Origin: Actinobacteria bacterium IMCC26207
GTDB lineage: Bacteria; Actinomycetota; Acidimicrobiia; Acidimicrobiales; Microtrichaceae
NCBI GenBank assembly: GCA_001025035.1
Contig: LCZK01000009.1
Location: 654,898 to 718,897, forward strand
Direction of reading: 5' to 3'
Length of the DNA stretch: 64,000 bases
Shown here: positions 39,529 through 49,200 of the stretch, piece after piece
How the letters are laid out: every line of letters begins with the position of its first letter
Position numbering within the stretch: the first letter of the stretch is position 1
The notes under the pieces: generated by a model
What the model was told of the DNA's origin: nothing
The model's input: the letters and a program-made list of their open reading frames with translations, nothing else
Database searches by the model: none
Translations under genes and position numbers: made by a program

Positions 39529-41097
39529 TCAGCCGGCTGTGTCGGCGCTCACTGCTGCGTTGCCTTTTCGCTTGAGCGTGACCCCGCTAGCGGTCGTTAC
39601 CTGTTCGGCGTCCGGGAAGTAGACGCGCTGCGCGTTGTCGAAAACAACAATCACTTCGCTGCCATCGTTGACCGACGCGCCAAGACTGAGTGCTTCAGAA
39701 TTGAACGTCTCGAGGGTCGGGTCGGGAAGCCTGCCGACGCGATGACCGGTCAGCATGTAGATCCCGCCTGGCGAGTTCGACACGACCGTCACGTCATCTG
39801 GGACCGTCTGAATCCACTTCATAGCGGCTGAGTCAGTCCACTCACTGTTCCGGTAGCCGCTTCCATGAGTGGATTCGTCAACCACATCGGCTGCTGTTTG
39901 CCCGCCAAGTACAAGAACCCACACAGTCCCGATCGCCCAAACCCATCTGGGAAACCCTCCGGGTGTTCCAAGTCGTTCACTGTTACGAATCGCTGCAACC
40001 ATCACAATCAGGATCAGCATCGGCAGCATCGTGCGTGGCGCGAACGGCACAAGTGGATCAACGAGCAGAGTCGCCCAAAGCAGAAACGCCCCATACGCGC
40101 AGCCAACAGCTACAAGTGTGACGGTGAGCGTGTCAGCTGGAGTTAACTCAGATCGAAACGCACTGCGCGCCCACCGGACAAACCACCACACACCAGCAGC
40201 GCTGACAGCGATCGCAGCAGCGGTGACCACCGTTTGAGTTGGGGCCGAGACAAGCAAACGTCGTGGGACTAACCAGGAGTCAACCGTGACCATTCCGGTG
40301 CGAGTGCGTTTCAAAAACGTTGACTGATACCCCAGCGAAGTGGCGCGAGTCCCGGCCTCGTTCCCAAACATCCAGTACAGCGATGGCAGCGACGCAATCA
40401 CCAGAGTACCGATGGCCACCCACTTAGGAAGAGGACGACGACCAACTAGTACAACCACAACAGCGAACGCCCCGACGAGCGCTAGGCCAATGATCCGGGT
40501 GAGCGACGCAGCAACAACAAACACCGCTGTAGCAACCATCAGATTGATCGCGCGCAGACGATTCTCGGCGCTTAACGCAAGGTCAAAGGTAAGGACCGCC
40601 GACAACGCAAACGCTACGAACAATCCCTCAGACATGAACTGGCCATGCAGTTCCGTGATGAACCCCGCAGACACAGCCACGAACACAACGGCAACCGCTG
40701 CAGCCGACCAAGATCCAACCCTGCGCACCACCGCAGCGATCAGGCACACGTTCAGAGCTGCGAGCAACACCTGCAACACCTTGACCCGCGTCATCAAATC
40801 GATAGAAGTCCACTCAGTTGATGCCAACACAAGAGACATAAACGGCGGCCACTGAGTCAGATCCCCAACAGAGGGATGCGTACCAAGACCGAAGAACATC
40901 CCCGGATGCTGAGCGAGTCGCTGAGCACCCACGAAATACGCAGCCGAGTCAGGCTGCAGCCCGATCCCCTTCGCCGTCGCGACCAACGTCGCACCAGCCG
41001 CGCAAACTGCAACCGACGCAACCACGAATACCGCGACCAAGTCGCGCTTGTTTAACTGTTTCAAAGTGACGGTGCCCTTCCACAGACCCATCGGCAA
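39529..41097 (-). CDS. Multi-pass GT-C type membrane glycosyltransferase
   Basis: 522 residues with about ten to eleven membrane helices. The first extracytoplasmic loop has 'PDSAAYFVGAQRLAQHPGM', a GT-C-like acidic motif (D in 'LQPDSAAY'), and 'HPSVGDLTQWPPFMSLVLA' matches the 'PP' segment of ArnT/PMT-like enzymes. The C-terminal about 140 residues are a soluble domain outside the membrane. Such proteins use polyprenyl-phosphate sugars to glycosylate lipids or polymers. A stump of a paralog with the same 5' end is found at 27855-27985. Confidence 0.8.
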   Translation of the reverse strand: MPMGLWKGTVTLKQLNKRDLVAVFVVASVAVCAAGATLVATAKGIGLQPDSAAYFVGAQRLAQHPGMFFGLGTHPSVGDLTQWPPFMSLVLASTEWTSIDLMTRVKVLQVLLAALNVCLIAAVVRRVGSWSAAAVAVVFVAVSAGFITELHGQFMSEGLFVAFALSAVLTFDLALSAENRLRAINLMVATAVFVVAASLTRIIGLALVGAFAVVVVLVGRRPLPKWVAIGTLVIASLPSLYWMFGNEAGTRATSLGYQSTFLKRTRTGMVTVDSWLVPRRLLVSAPTQTVVTAAAIAVSAAGVWWFVRWARSAFRSELTPADTLTVTLVAVGCAYGAFLLWATLLVDPLVPFAPRTMLPMLILIVMVAAIRNSERLGTPGGFPRWVWAIGTVWVLVLGGQTAADVVDESTHGSGYRNSEWTDSAAMKWIQTVPDDVTVVSNSPGGIYMLTGHRVGRLPDPTLETFNSEALSLGASVNDGSEVIVVFDNAQRVYFPDAEQVTTASGVTLKRKGNAAVSADTAG

Positions 41098-41273
41098 CGT
41101 AGCACGCGTTCATCTCACCGCTGTAGCCAATTTCTGCAGCCCAACCCCAACGCGAACCCACCGGCCAGCTAGATAGCTCAACGCTGCGGCTCTCAACATC
41201 AACCGATCGCGCGAAGCCTGTAACGAAGAGCACTCCATTGCGTGAAGTAGGAGGCAGCAGCAGGGAGTAGTAC

Positions 41274-41336
41274 TGGCGGGAATCCCGACCGGATCGGCCA
41301 ATCGGTTAGATTGCGCCTCGAGGGAAGGAAGCAACA
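41274..41336 (+). promoter_or_regulatory. Leader duplicated in front of the first WYPPE paralog
   Basis: The 60 bases before the ATG contain GGCGGGAATCCCGACCGG, a CGGTTAGATTGCGCCTCGAG block and the ribosome site GGGAAGGAAG. The same blocks precede the second paralog at 42923 with near identity. GATCGG-TTAGATT could include a -10 (TTAGATT). Confidence 0.6.
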
Positions 41337-41999
41337 ATGAGTGACGTCAGCCAGGGCGATGGATGGTGGGAAGCAAAAGACGGCCAGTGGTATCCGCCGG
41401 AACGCCACCCCGACTACAAAGCGCCCGCTCAGATTGTCGCGCCCGTTGCGCCAACACCAGAGCCACCGCCGAGCCTTGAGGGTGACGGTTGGTGGAAAGC
41501 AAGTGACGGCAACTGGTATGCACCAGAACGCCACCCTATCCACCAGCCACCAAGCCCCACATCTGGGCCGGAACCAGCAAACAGCGCCGGGTTTCAGCCG
41601 CTTCCAGCGCCACCCAGTTCAACTGTCACCGGTACAAACCGCCCCGATGGATGGTGGAAAGCAAGCGACGGGAACTGGTACCCACCAGAACAGAACCCCA
41701 ACTACCGACGACCAGTAGTGCGTGAAGGCGCAGTTCACCTGCCGGGTACGACGAATACCTCGCATTACTACCCACCTGCGAAGCGCGATCCGGGCAACGG
41801 ATTTAGCTATGCAGGCATGGTCTGCGGCATCATCGCTTTGGGTATTTTCCCGCCCCTGTTCGGGATAATCGGAATAATCCTTGGGGCGATTGGCGCTAGC
41901 AGAGGCGAATCCAAGGGTGCTCGCGCGATCGGCGTGAGTGTGATGGGACTGATCTTTGGCATGATCATCGGAGCATTCATTTTCACGAACATGATGTGA
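41337..41999 (+). CDS. WYPPE-repeat protein with C-terminal membrane hairpin (paralog 1)
   Basis: 220 residues. Three copies of a short repeat, 'GDGWWEAKDGQWYPPERHP', 'GDGWWKASDGNWYAPERHP' and 'PDGWWKASDGNWYPPEQNP', are spaced by Pro/Ala linkers. The C-terminal about 60 residues are two hydrophobic helices with 'GPLFGIIGIILGAIGASR'-like spacing, as in DUF4190. The repeat is a DUF2510-like motif, very common in Acidimicrobiia. The repeats probably sit in the cytoplasm as a protein-interaction tail. Strong paralog of the gene at 42923. Confidence 0.8.
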   Translation: MSDVSQGDGWWEAKDGQWYPPERHPDYKAPAQIVAPVAPTPEPPPSLEGDGWWKASDGNWYAPERHPIHQPPSPTSGPEPANSAGFQPLPAPPSSTVTGTNRPDGWWKASDGNWYPPEQNPNYRRPVVREGAVHLPGTTNTSHYYPPAKRDPGNGFSYAGMVCGIIALGIFPPLFGIIGIILGAIGASRGESKGARAIGVSVMGLIFGMIIGAFIFTNMM

Positions 42000-42053
42000 G
42001 CAAGTAGTAGGACCTACGAAATCCACCGGCCCCAGATCCGTGGGACAGTTACC

Positions 42054-42452
42054 TCAGCGCCACGTCCAAAGATCTCGCTCAATCCCAGCTTTTTCGAGTC
42101 GACGCTCAAACTCAAACGACACCTCATTGCCACACCAACGTGCCGCTATCACTTCCAAGATGTCCGAATCGGCAGGCTCACCCAGAGCCTCAAGAATCGC
42201 AGGGAACGTCGACTTCGCATACGTCTTCGCATACTCATACTCGTCGGTTCCCATCGCAGCTTCAACGAACTCGCCAAGGTCCTGGCCTTGCAGAACGAGA
42301 TCGCCGTCATCGTTGATCTCTGCATCAAGAAATGAACGCAAATCCTCACGTCGCAGTTGACGCATACTCACCACACCAGTTGGCTCCACCTGCTCATCAC
42401 CACCTGAACCCACCGGATTCGCGCCCTCTGCACCCGTTTCGCTGTTACTCAT
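42054..42452 (-). CDS. Acidic hypothetical protein
   Basis: 132 residues. A disordered N-terminus (about 1-28) is followed by a compact, mostly helical and acidic region: 'MRQLRREDLRSFLDAEIND', 'LGEFVEAAMGTDEYEYAKTYAKSTFPAILEALGEP', ending 'FERRLEKAGIERDLWTW'. No motif or membrane segment is seen. It lies between the two WYPPE paralogs on the opposite strand and does not resemble either. Confidence 0.55.
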   Translation of the reverse strand: MSNSETGAEGANPVGSGGDEQVEPTGVVSMRQLRREDLRSFLDAEINDDGDLVLQGQDLGEFVEAAMGTDEYEYAKTYAKSTFPAILEALGEPADSDILEVIAARWCGNEVSFEFERRLEKAGIERDLWTWR

Positions 42453-42758
42453 CAGTCACCCTCCCGTACCCCTGAGAACAAACTCTAGCTCCGAGCTCAT
42501 TCGCTACGGCTTCGATTTTGCATTGCCGGAACACCCTCCCTAGGGCGGCCCGACACGACTACTACGACGTTGCCCGGAGCGCTGCCCTGTCACCGTTCAG
42601 TGCCGAGACATGTGTCGCAGAGTTCCAAAAGAAGAGGTGCATCAGAGTGAGATCGCATAAGTCGGCAACTTGGGCTGCTTCCCACGGCACGCTTGCACAC
42701 GCCTGCACGTCATGCCTCAGTGATACCCCGCCCCAGGGATCAGAGGAAGGCGAGTGCA

Positions 42759-42836
42759 ATGAAGAAAGTTGTCTGCGTCCTACTAGTGATGGGTTTGATC
42801 GGCATCAACCCTTCGCACCAAGCCCGCAACCAATAG
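42759..42836 (+). CDS. 25-residue peptide ORF with signal-like N-terminus
   Basis: ATG at 42759 has GAGGAAGGCGAG upstream. The peptide MKKVVCVLLVMGLIGINPSH ends with QARNQ and resembles a signal peptide with nothing after it. Its last codons (CCAAGCCCGCAACCAATAG) resemble the end of the DUF5655-like gene (39437-39454). It could be the join of two remnants. Apart from it, the 470-base stretch 42453-42922 holds only the duplicated leader of the next gene. Confidence 0.35.
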   Translation: MKKVVCVLLVMGLIGINPSHQARNQ

Positions 42837-42922
42837 ATTGCACTAACGAGCAGCAGGGCCGGCGGGAATCCCGACCGGCGTGGTCGATCGGTTAGATTGC
42901 GCCTCGAGGGAAGGAAGCAACA

Positions 42923-43588
42923 ATGAGTGACGTCAGCCAGGGCGATGGATGGTGGGAAGCAAAAGACGGCAAGTGGTACCCGCCCGAACGCCACCCCGAC
43001 TACAAGGCGCCTACACAGGTCGTCGCTCCCGTTGCGCCAACCCCACAACCGTCGCCATCGAGCCTTGAGAGCGACGGTTGGTGGAAAGCAAGCGATGGCA
43101 ACTGGTATGCGCCAGAACGCCACCCTAGCTATCAGCCACCAAACCCAACCGCCGCATCTCAGCAAGCAAACAGCGCAGGGCTTCGCCCGCTTCCAGCGCC
43201 ACCCACTTCAACTGCCGCCGGTACGAACCGCCCCGATGGTTGGTGGCAAGCAAGCGACGGGAACTGGTACCCACAGAATCTTCATCCCAGCGACCGAAAC
43301 AGAGACGGTCTTGGCGGATTCGCTCAGGGCCCGGGCACATTGAATTCAGCCCAACATTCGTCGGTCGCGAACGACAGACCAGGCAACGGATTTAGTGCGT
43401 CTGGTCTTATTTGCGGGGTGATAGCGTTCTTTTTCCTTCCCCCGCTGTTCGGTATTCTCGGCATTGCTTTTGGGGCGATTGGCGCGAGCAGGCGCGAACC
43501 CTTGGGTGTCGCTGCGATCGTTGTCAGCGTGTTGGGCTTGGTCGGAGGCATGTTCATCGGTGCAGTCCTGTTCACGAACATGATGTGA
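42923..43588 (+). CDS. WYPPE-repeat protein with C-terminal membrane hairpin (paralog 2)
   Basis: 221 residues. Same plan as the gene at 41337: 'GDGWWEAKDGKWYPPERHP', 'SDGWWKASDGNWYAPERHP', 'PDGWWQASDGNWYPQNLHP', then 'GNGFSASGLICGVIAFFFLPPLFGILGIAFGAIGAS' and the shared ending 'LFTNMM'. The linkers and third repeat are more diverged than the rest, and the C-terminal helices keep the hydrophobic pattern but not the sequence. The leader is also duplicated, so the copies arose by tandem duplication and were then separated. Confidence 0.8.
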   Translation: MSDVSQGDGWWEAKDGKWYPPERHPDYKAPTQVVAPVAPTPQPSPSSLESDGWWKASDGNWYAPERHPSYQPPNPTAASQQANSAGLRPLPAPPTSTAAGTNRPDGWWQASDGNWYPQNLHPSDRNRDGLGGFAQGPGTLNSAQHSSVANDRPGNGFSASGLICGVIAFFFLPPLFGILGIAFGAIGASRREPLGVAAIVVSVLGLVGGMFIGAVLFTNMM

Positions 43589-43654
43589 GCAAGTCCCTGA
43601 ACCTCTCGGGTTCAACGAAAGGCACTAGGTGCGGTCACAGCCCTTGGCCAGCAG

Positions 43655-45943
43655 CTATGCGCTGACGCCGAATCGGTCAGCGATGTACGCCACGGTTTCT
43701 TTAGTTTCAAGAGATCGTGTGGTGTTGTGGAACCTTGCAAAGAACGCGTTCTTGCCTTTGTCCCAGTTTGCGTAAACGGGCTTCGCTGACTTCTCAACGT
43801 CGACTAGGCACACGACTTTGCCGTCAATGTCTACAAACCGAATCGTGCACTTGGCGGCGGCAACGTGGTCGATCTCATTGATGATGGTCGTTGAGAGGAA
43901 GTTCTCGAAGCGATCTAGGTCAAAGTTCTTTGCTGTTAGATCCGGTTCGATCCCAAGGATTTGTCCACCGTCGTCGACTCCGATCACGAGTGTGCCCCCG
44001 TCGGTGTTCAAGAATGCTGCAATCGTTTTGATCACTGCGCCGATGAGGACCTTCGGGGGGACGTCCGTCCCGTAGCTGTGCACCATTGAGCTCTTGAACT
44101 CGACGTTCATGTCTTCGCCTTGGGCGAGGAGTTCATCCAAGCTGGGTGGAGCGTCTGGTACCGCAAGACCGATCTCTGGTGTGGTCCCAGATGACAGCTT
44201 CTCGAACCCCGCTCTGATGACTTGGGCCATGAGTTTTTGGCGGGCAACTAGGAACTCCTCGTACTCCATGTTCTCCCAGTCGTCTGGGAGTGCATGCCAG
44301 AACCGAACCTGTGCCTGTTCGCTCGGGGCTACCCGGTCGGCAAACATCTGCGGGAAATACTCCGCTGGTGATTGGGCAGAAATCGATGCGTTGTCAGGCC
44401 ATTCTAGGAGTGCGTAGTTAGCGACTTTGTTGGTGTTTGCAAGCTTCGTGATGCCGAGGGTTGCCAGGTAGGCCTTGGGAAACAGGTGGTGCCGCTCGAG
44501 CGGTTTCTTTTTGGCGACCACGGTGGGATCGAGCAGTTCGTGAACAGTGAGGTTCGAGAATAGAACTTTGGCCCCGAGCAGGTTGAGCGAGGCGTAGTAC
44601 ACAAACATCGCTGGGATGTTGCCACCAGACCAGGCCAGAGACTCTGGGAGTGTGAGGTCCCAGAACGAGTCAGTCAGGTTCGCAGCGATGATCTGATCGA
44701 TCGTTGCGAGGAACTGCTCTGCGTTCTTCGCTTCGCCAAAACGGCGAATGTCTTTTTCGACTTGCGATTCGGCCGACCCGGTGTAGCGGCTAGTGAGAAC
44801 ACACATCATGAACCATCGCGCAACCGCTCGTCGCAGGGTGATGTAGTCAATGTTGTAATCGCATCGACCGAGCAAGAACACCAGATACGAGTACACAATC
44901 GTGTTTGGTGAGGTGATCATCTTGTTGGAGCGAAAACCAGCCTCTTGGAGTGCTTTGAGGTACTCGGTGAAGTTGGTGAGATCCAGAACTTGCTCTTGAG
45001 CTGTTTTGAGCTTCTCGAAGTTCGCAACTCGTTCCGAGGCGCTGACCTCACCAGTCTCGAGGTTCTTACCGCGCAGCAACTCGTAGGCGTACTTCAGCTG
45101 CGCTCTGCGGTGACCCAAGCCGATAGCAACTCGTAAGAGTTGGTCGGGTTTCGGTTCGATAAACCAGTTGAAAGGATTGGCCTCGGCCTTCGATGGGACC
45201 TTGGCCTCTCGGCAGAAATCCTCGAGCTGCTTGCGGCCTTTATCCCAGTGAACGCTCATCAGGGTCAAGATGAAGTCGGCTTGGCCGAGCTGCGTGCCCT
45301 TTGAATTCACACGCACAAAGATCTCTGCAACTTCTTCAATGGGAAGATCAAACGAGAGTTGAATCGCAGTAAACGGATACGAGTTCAACGATGCAAGACG
45401 CTGCAAGTTCTGAGCGGCCCGGTCACGCAGTTCTGCAGACAACTCACCCTCAGCCTCCAACTTCACTAGGTACTCGTTGATAAATGCGAAGCTCCCCTGT
45501 GGGTTAGACAACAGCGGTGTGATGTCATCTACCCACTCGGGATCGCTCTTCGTCGAGACGTTCGCAACTTCGAACTGTTCACGAATTGGGTGAAACGCAA
45601 TCCTGATCCGAACCCGTTCGAACTTCTCGGTGAACACCTCAGAACCCGTGAACACCGCATACAACGAGGTGAGCCGCTGCTGGCCGTCAACAACCAACAA
45701 CGCCGGGTCAGTCTGCTTGGAATCGGTACCAATCTGAACCGACCCGATATCGCTCGTGGTTTGCCACAATAAGAAGAACCCTGCCGGGTAACCCCGGTAC
45801 AGCGAATCAAATAAGTCACGCACTTGGGTATTCGCCCACACAAACGGGCGTTGTAACTCTGGTAGCCCGATCTGGCCGGTTTCTATCTGCCCAAGCAGCG
45901 TGCTGACAGGGAACGACATCGTTGTGAACTTCGTTGTAGACAT
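43655..45943 (-). CDS. DUF262 (GmrSD-like) protein with C-terminal AlbA_2 domain
   Basis: 762 residues. The N-terminal DUF262 domain has 'GLPELQRPFVWANTQVRDLFDSL' and the 'LLVVDGQQRLTSLYAV' DGQQR motif that binds and hydrolyses NTP in GmrS-type proteins. 'LERHHLFPKAYLATLG' (about 485) is like the HNH motif of DUF1524/GmrD. From about 630 'EDMNVEFKSSMVHSYG' and 'IAAFLNTDGGTLVIGVDDGG' form an AlbA_2 / Schlafen-type domain. GmrSD-like proteins are modification-dependent restriction enzymes. The AlbA_2 addition points to nucleic-acid binding. It is divergent from the helicase operon, sharing a 306-base control region. Confidence 0.88.
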   Translation of the reverse strand: MSTTKFTTMSFPVSTLLGQIETGQIGLPELQRPFVWANTQVRDLFDSLYRGYPAGFFLLWQTTSDIGSVQIGTDSKQTDPALLVVDGQQRLTSLYAVFTGSEVFTEKFERVRIRIAFHPIREQFEVANVSTKSDPEWVDDITPLLSNPQGSFAFINEYLVKLEAEGELSAELRDRAAQNLQRLASLNSYPFTAIQLSFDLPIEEVAEIFVRVNSKGTQLGQADFILTLMSVHWDKGRKQLEDFCREAKVPSKAEANPFNWFIEPKPDQLLRVAIGLGHRRAQLKYAYELLRGKNLETGEVSASERVANFEKLKTAQEQVLDLTNFTEYLKALQEAGFRSNKMITSPNTIVYSYLVFLLGRCDYNIDYITLRRAVARWFMMCVLTSRYTGSAESQVEKDIRRFGEAKNAEQFLATIDQIIAANLTDSFWDLTLPESLAWSGGNIPAMFVYYASLNLLGAKVLFSNLTVHELLDPTVVAKKKPLERHHLFPKAYLATLGITKLANTNKVANYALLEWPDNASISAQSPAEYFPQMFADRVAPSEQAQVRFWHALPDDWENMEYEEFLVARQKLMAQVIRAGFEKLSSGTTPEIGLAVPDAPPSLDELLAQGEDMNVEFKSSMVHSYGTDVPPKVLIGAVIKTIAAFLNTDGGTLVIGVDDGGQILGIEPDLTAKNFDLDRFENFLSTTIINEIDHVAAAKCTIRFVDIDGKVVCLVDVEKSAKPVYANWDKGKNAFFARFHNTTRSLETKETVAYIADRFGVSA

Positions 45944-46153
45944 CTGGTGGCTCTCTCCTCGCCCGACTAAATCACAGTGTTACACGACCCCTAGGACTTT
46001 TCCGAAGAGTCAACAGCAATCCGCTGTGCACCGGGCGGTGTTCAAGCATCGGGGCAGGGTCCCGGATCAGCGCAATACGGCTATGACTGCGAGGCCCAAT
46101 AGAGCGGGCGGGGTTCGAACATTTCTCCTTCCATCAGCGGCTGTGTCTGGTGT

Positions 46154-46208
46154 AACTCGCTCGTTCGGCTCCGCTCACAGGATGTAACCTCCATCTTCGG
46201 AGCGAGTT
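46154..46208. promoter_or_regulatory. Inverted repeat AACTCGCTC / GAGCGAGTT in the divergent control region
   Basis: Perfect 9-bp arms at 46154-46162 and 46200-46208 with a 37-base centre, 40 bases before the helicase start. Two TGTAAC words sit inside. This is a candidate operator between the DUF262 gene and the helicase operon. I see nothing else in 45944-46153. Confidence 0.4.
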
Positions 46209-46249
46209 GAGGGAGCGGCCGTGAATCATTCATCCGCATGTAGATCATT

Positions 46250-49200
46250 ATGACGATTGGGTTTGCCGAGATCGCGTCGGGTGGACGCCTATCGGGTGTG
46301 ATTGCTGACGGGGATGTAACTGTCGTTGCTATTGAGCAGCACGGGCCGGGTTCTGCGACTTTGACGTATCGCTCTTCGAGCGGTCAGCTCGGCGAACGGA
46401 TTGTCACAGTTGAGGATCTTGACTCTCTGACTGTTGTTGATGAGCACAGGTGGTCATTTAATGCTGACGGGGCGATGTTCCGGCTTGCCTCAGAGGCCCG
46501 GCGGATGAAGTACGCGCATCTGTCTGATCCGTTCGCTGCGGTAGACACCTCGAATATTGAGCCCTACCCGCACCAGATTGATGCGGTGTACAACCGGTTC
46601 TTGAACCAGAAACCGCTTCGGTTCCTGCTGGCGGATGATCCCGGTGCAGGCAAGACAATCATGGCGGGGCTTCTGATCCGCGAGTTGATGCTCCGTGGCG
46701 ATGTGGCCCGGTGCCTGATTGTGGCTCCTGGGAGTTTGGTTGAGCAGTGGCAGGACGAGTTGTGGGAAAAGTTCGGTCTGGATTTCGAGATCATGTCTCG
46801 CGCGTCGGTTGAGTCATCTCGAACGGGGAACCCGTTTTTAGAAAAGAACCTGCTGGTCGCTCGTGTTGATCAGCTGTCTCGTGCCGAGGATCTTCTTGCC
46901 AAGCTTGAAGTCACTGACTGGGACCTCGTGATCATTGACGAGGCCCACAAGTTGTCGGCGCATCAGTACGGCAACGAGTTGCGTAAAACGAAGCGATTTG
47001 TTTTGGGCGAGGTGCTGAGGGATCGTGCCCGCCATCTTCTGTTGTTGTCGGCCACCCCGCACAACGGTAAGAACGAGGACTTCTTGGCGTTCATGACGCT
47101 GATCGACCCGGAGCGTTTCGCTGGGCAGCTCCGCAATGACGAGATGCCAGATGTTTCTGATGTGATGCGCCGTCTCGTGAAGGAAAACCTGCGGACCTTT
47201 GAAGGGAAGCGGCTCTTTACCGAACGTCACGCCCATTCACTCAACTTTGACTTGTCGGGGCCTGAGACCGAGCTGTACGAAGCGGTCACCGATTACGTCC
47301 GTATGGGAATGAATCGGGCTGCACGCATGCAAGAAGAGGGTGACAAGCGCCGCGGGATCATCGTTGGCTTCGCTCTCGCTGGGCTTCAGCGTCGCCTGGC
47401 CTCGTCGCCTGCTGCGATCTATCACTCGCTTCGTCGCCGCCGTGAACGCCTGATGAAGCAGGCCGAAGAGATGCGACTCCTCGCTGCTGGTGGAGCGCCG
47501 GTCCCTGCAGCTGAGCTGCCCAAAGGGATGCGGATCGCCGACCTTGAGGACTTCGATTTCGACGATTTCGATGACGACGAACTAGAAGAACTCGAAGACC
47601 AAGTCATGGACGCAGCCACCGCAGCGGCTACTGCAGAGGAACTCGATCTCGAGATTGCTGAACTCACCCTGCTCGTCAATCTTGCCGAAGCAATCCGCTT
47701 CAGCGAGATCGACACCAAATGGACGCAGCTTCGCGACCTGTTGCGTTCCGATGACTTCCGATCCGGTGACGGCCCGCGCAAGCTGATCGTGTTCTCGGAA
47801 CACAAAGACACCCTTGTATATGTCGCTGACAAGATCGAGGCGGAACTCGGCCGACCAGAAGCGGTAGTGACCATCCACGGTGGTGTGAAGCGTCATGACC
47901 GCCGTGAAATCCAGGACCGTTTCCGTGTAGACCCAACCGTGCAGGTCCTCGTCGCAACCGACGCCGCAGGAGAAGGCGTCAACTTACAAGTTGCGAACAT
48001 GATGGTGAACTACGACCTTCCGTGGAACCCGAACCGCATCGAGCAGCGATTCGGCCGTATTCACCGGATCGGCCAAACCCGGCCCTGTCACCTCTGGAAC
48101 CTCGTTGCGCACGAAACTCGGGAAGGCCAAGTGTTTAAGCGGTTGTTCGAAAAGATCGAACAACAACGCGGCACCTATGGCGATCAGGTTTATGACGTTC
48201 TCGGCGACTCGCACATCAACACGTCGTTACAAGAACTGTTGATCCGGGCGATTCGAGAGGATGACGACCCAGCACACATCGAATACATGAACGAAATCAT
48301 CGACGGTGAGATCGGCCATCAACTCGAAGACGTCCTCAACGAACGAGCCCTTGTCAGCGGCATGGGAGACCTGGCCGCGAATGACAACATCCGTGAGCTC
48401 ATGGAGAGTTCCCGTTCCCGCAAGCTGCAACCCTGGTTCGTAGAAGCATTCTTCTCAGCAGCCCTTCAGCTCTATCAGGGCAGGATCACCGGACGTGAAG
48501 CAAAACGTTTCGAGATCACACGCGTGCCCGCAACTATCCGCTCTTACGCAGACCCGCAACTCGGCCCGGTACAAGACCGCTACTCCCGCGTCACGTTCGA
48601 CAAGTCCGGCATCACCATCGACGGCGGTGAACGAGCCGAGCTGGTCTCACCAGGCACGCCACTGCTGACTGCAGTTGTGGCCAAGGTGCTCGCCGATCAT
48701 GGCGACACCCTTCACCGAGGGGCCACACTCTTCGCAGCCGATGACTCATCAACCGAACCACGGCTACTGGTCTACCTTGATCACGCTGTCACCGACGGAC
48801 GCCAAGTACAGGGTCAACGCCAAGTCGTGTCGCGCAGGTTCCAGTACGTTGAAATTGACCGCAACGGCCAAGTACTCGACCCCGGCACCGAGCCCTACAT
48901 CGGATACGCACCACTCGATGACGAACAGCGTGCCCTGGTTGCCACTGCTCTCGATACCGACTGGATTGATCGTTCCGCCGAAGCAGCAGCACGAGACTGG
49001 GCGATTGAACATCTTGCCGCCAAACACTTCGATGAGATTTCCGTCATAACCGAAGCGCGGGTTACGAAAGTACGCACCGCAGTCCACGAACGCTTAGCCG
49101 CTGAGATTCGCTTCTGGGACGAACGAGCCGAGGAACTCAAATCCCAAGAACTCGCCGGGAAGAAACCAAAGATCAGCTCAGGACGCGCCCGAGCCCGCGC

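Noticed and set aside
46040..46130. Possible tRNA because of GGTTCGAAC
   Set aside because: No acceptor or anticodon stems can be formed around it.
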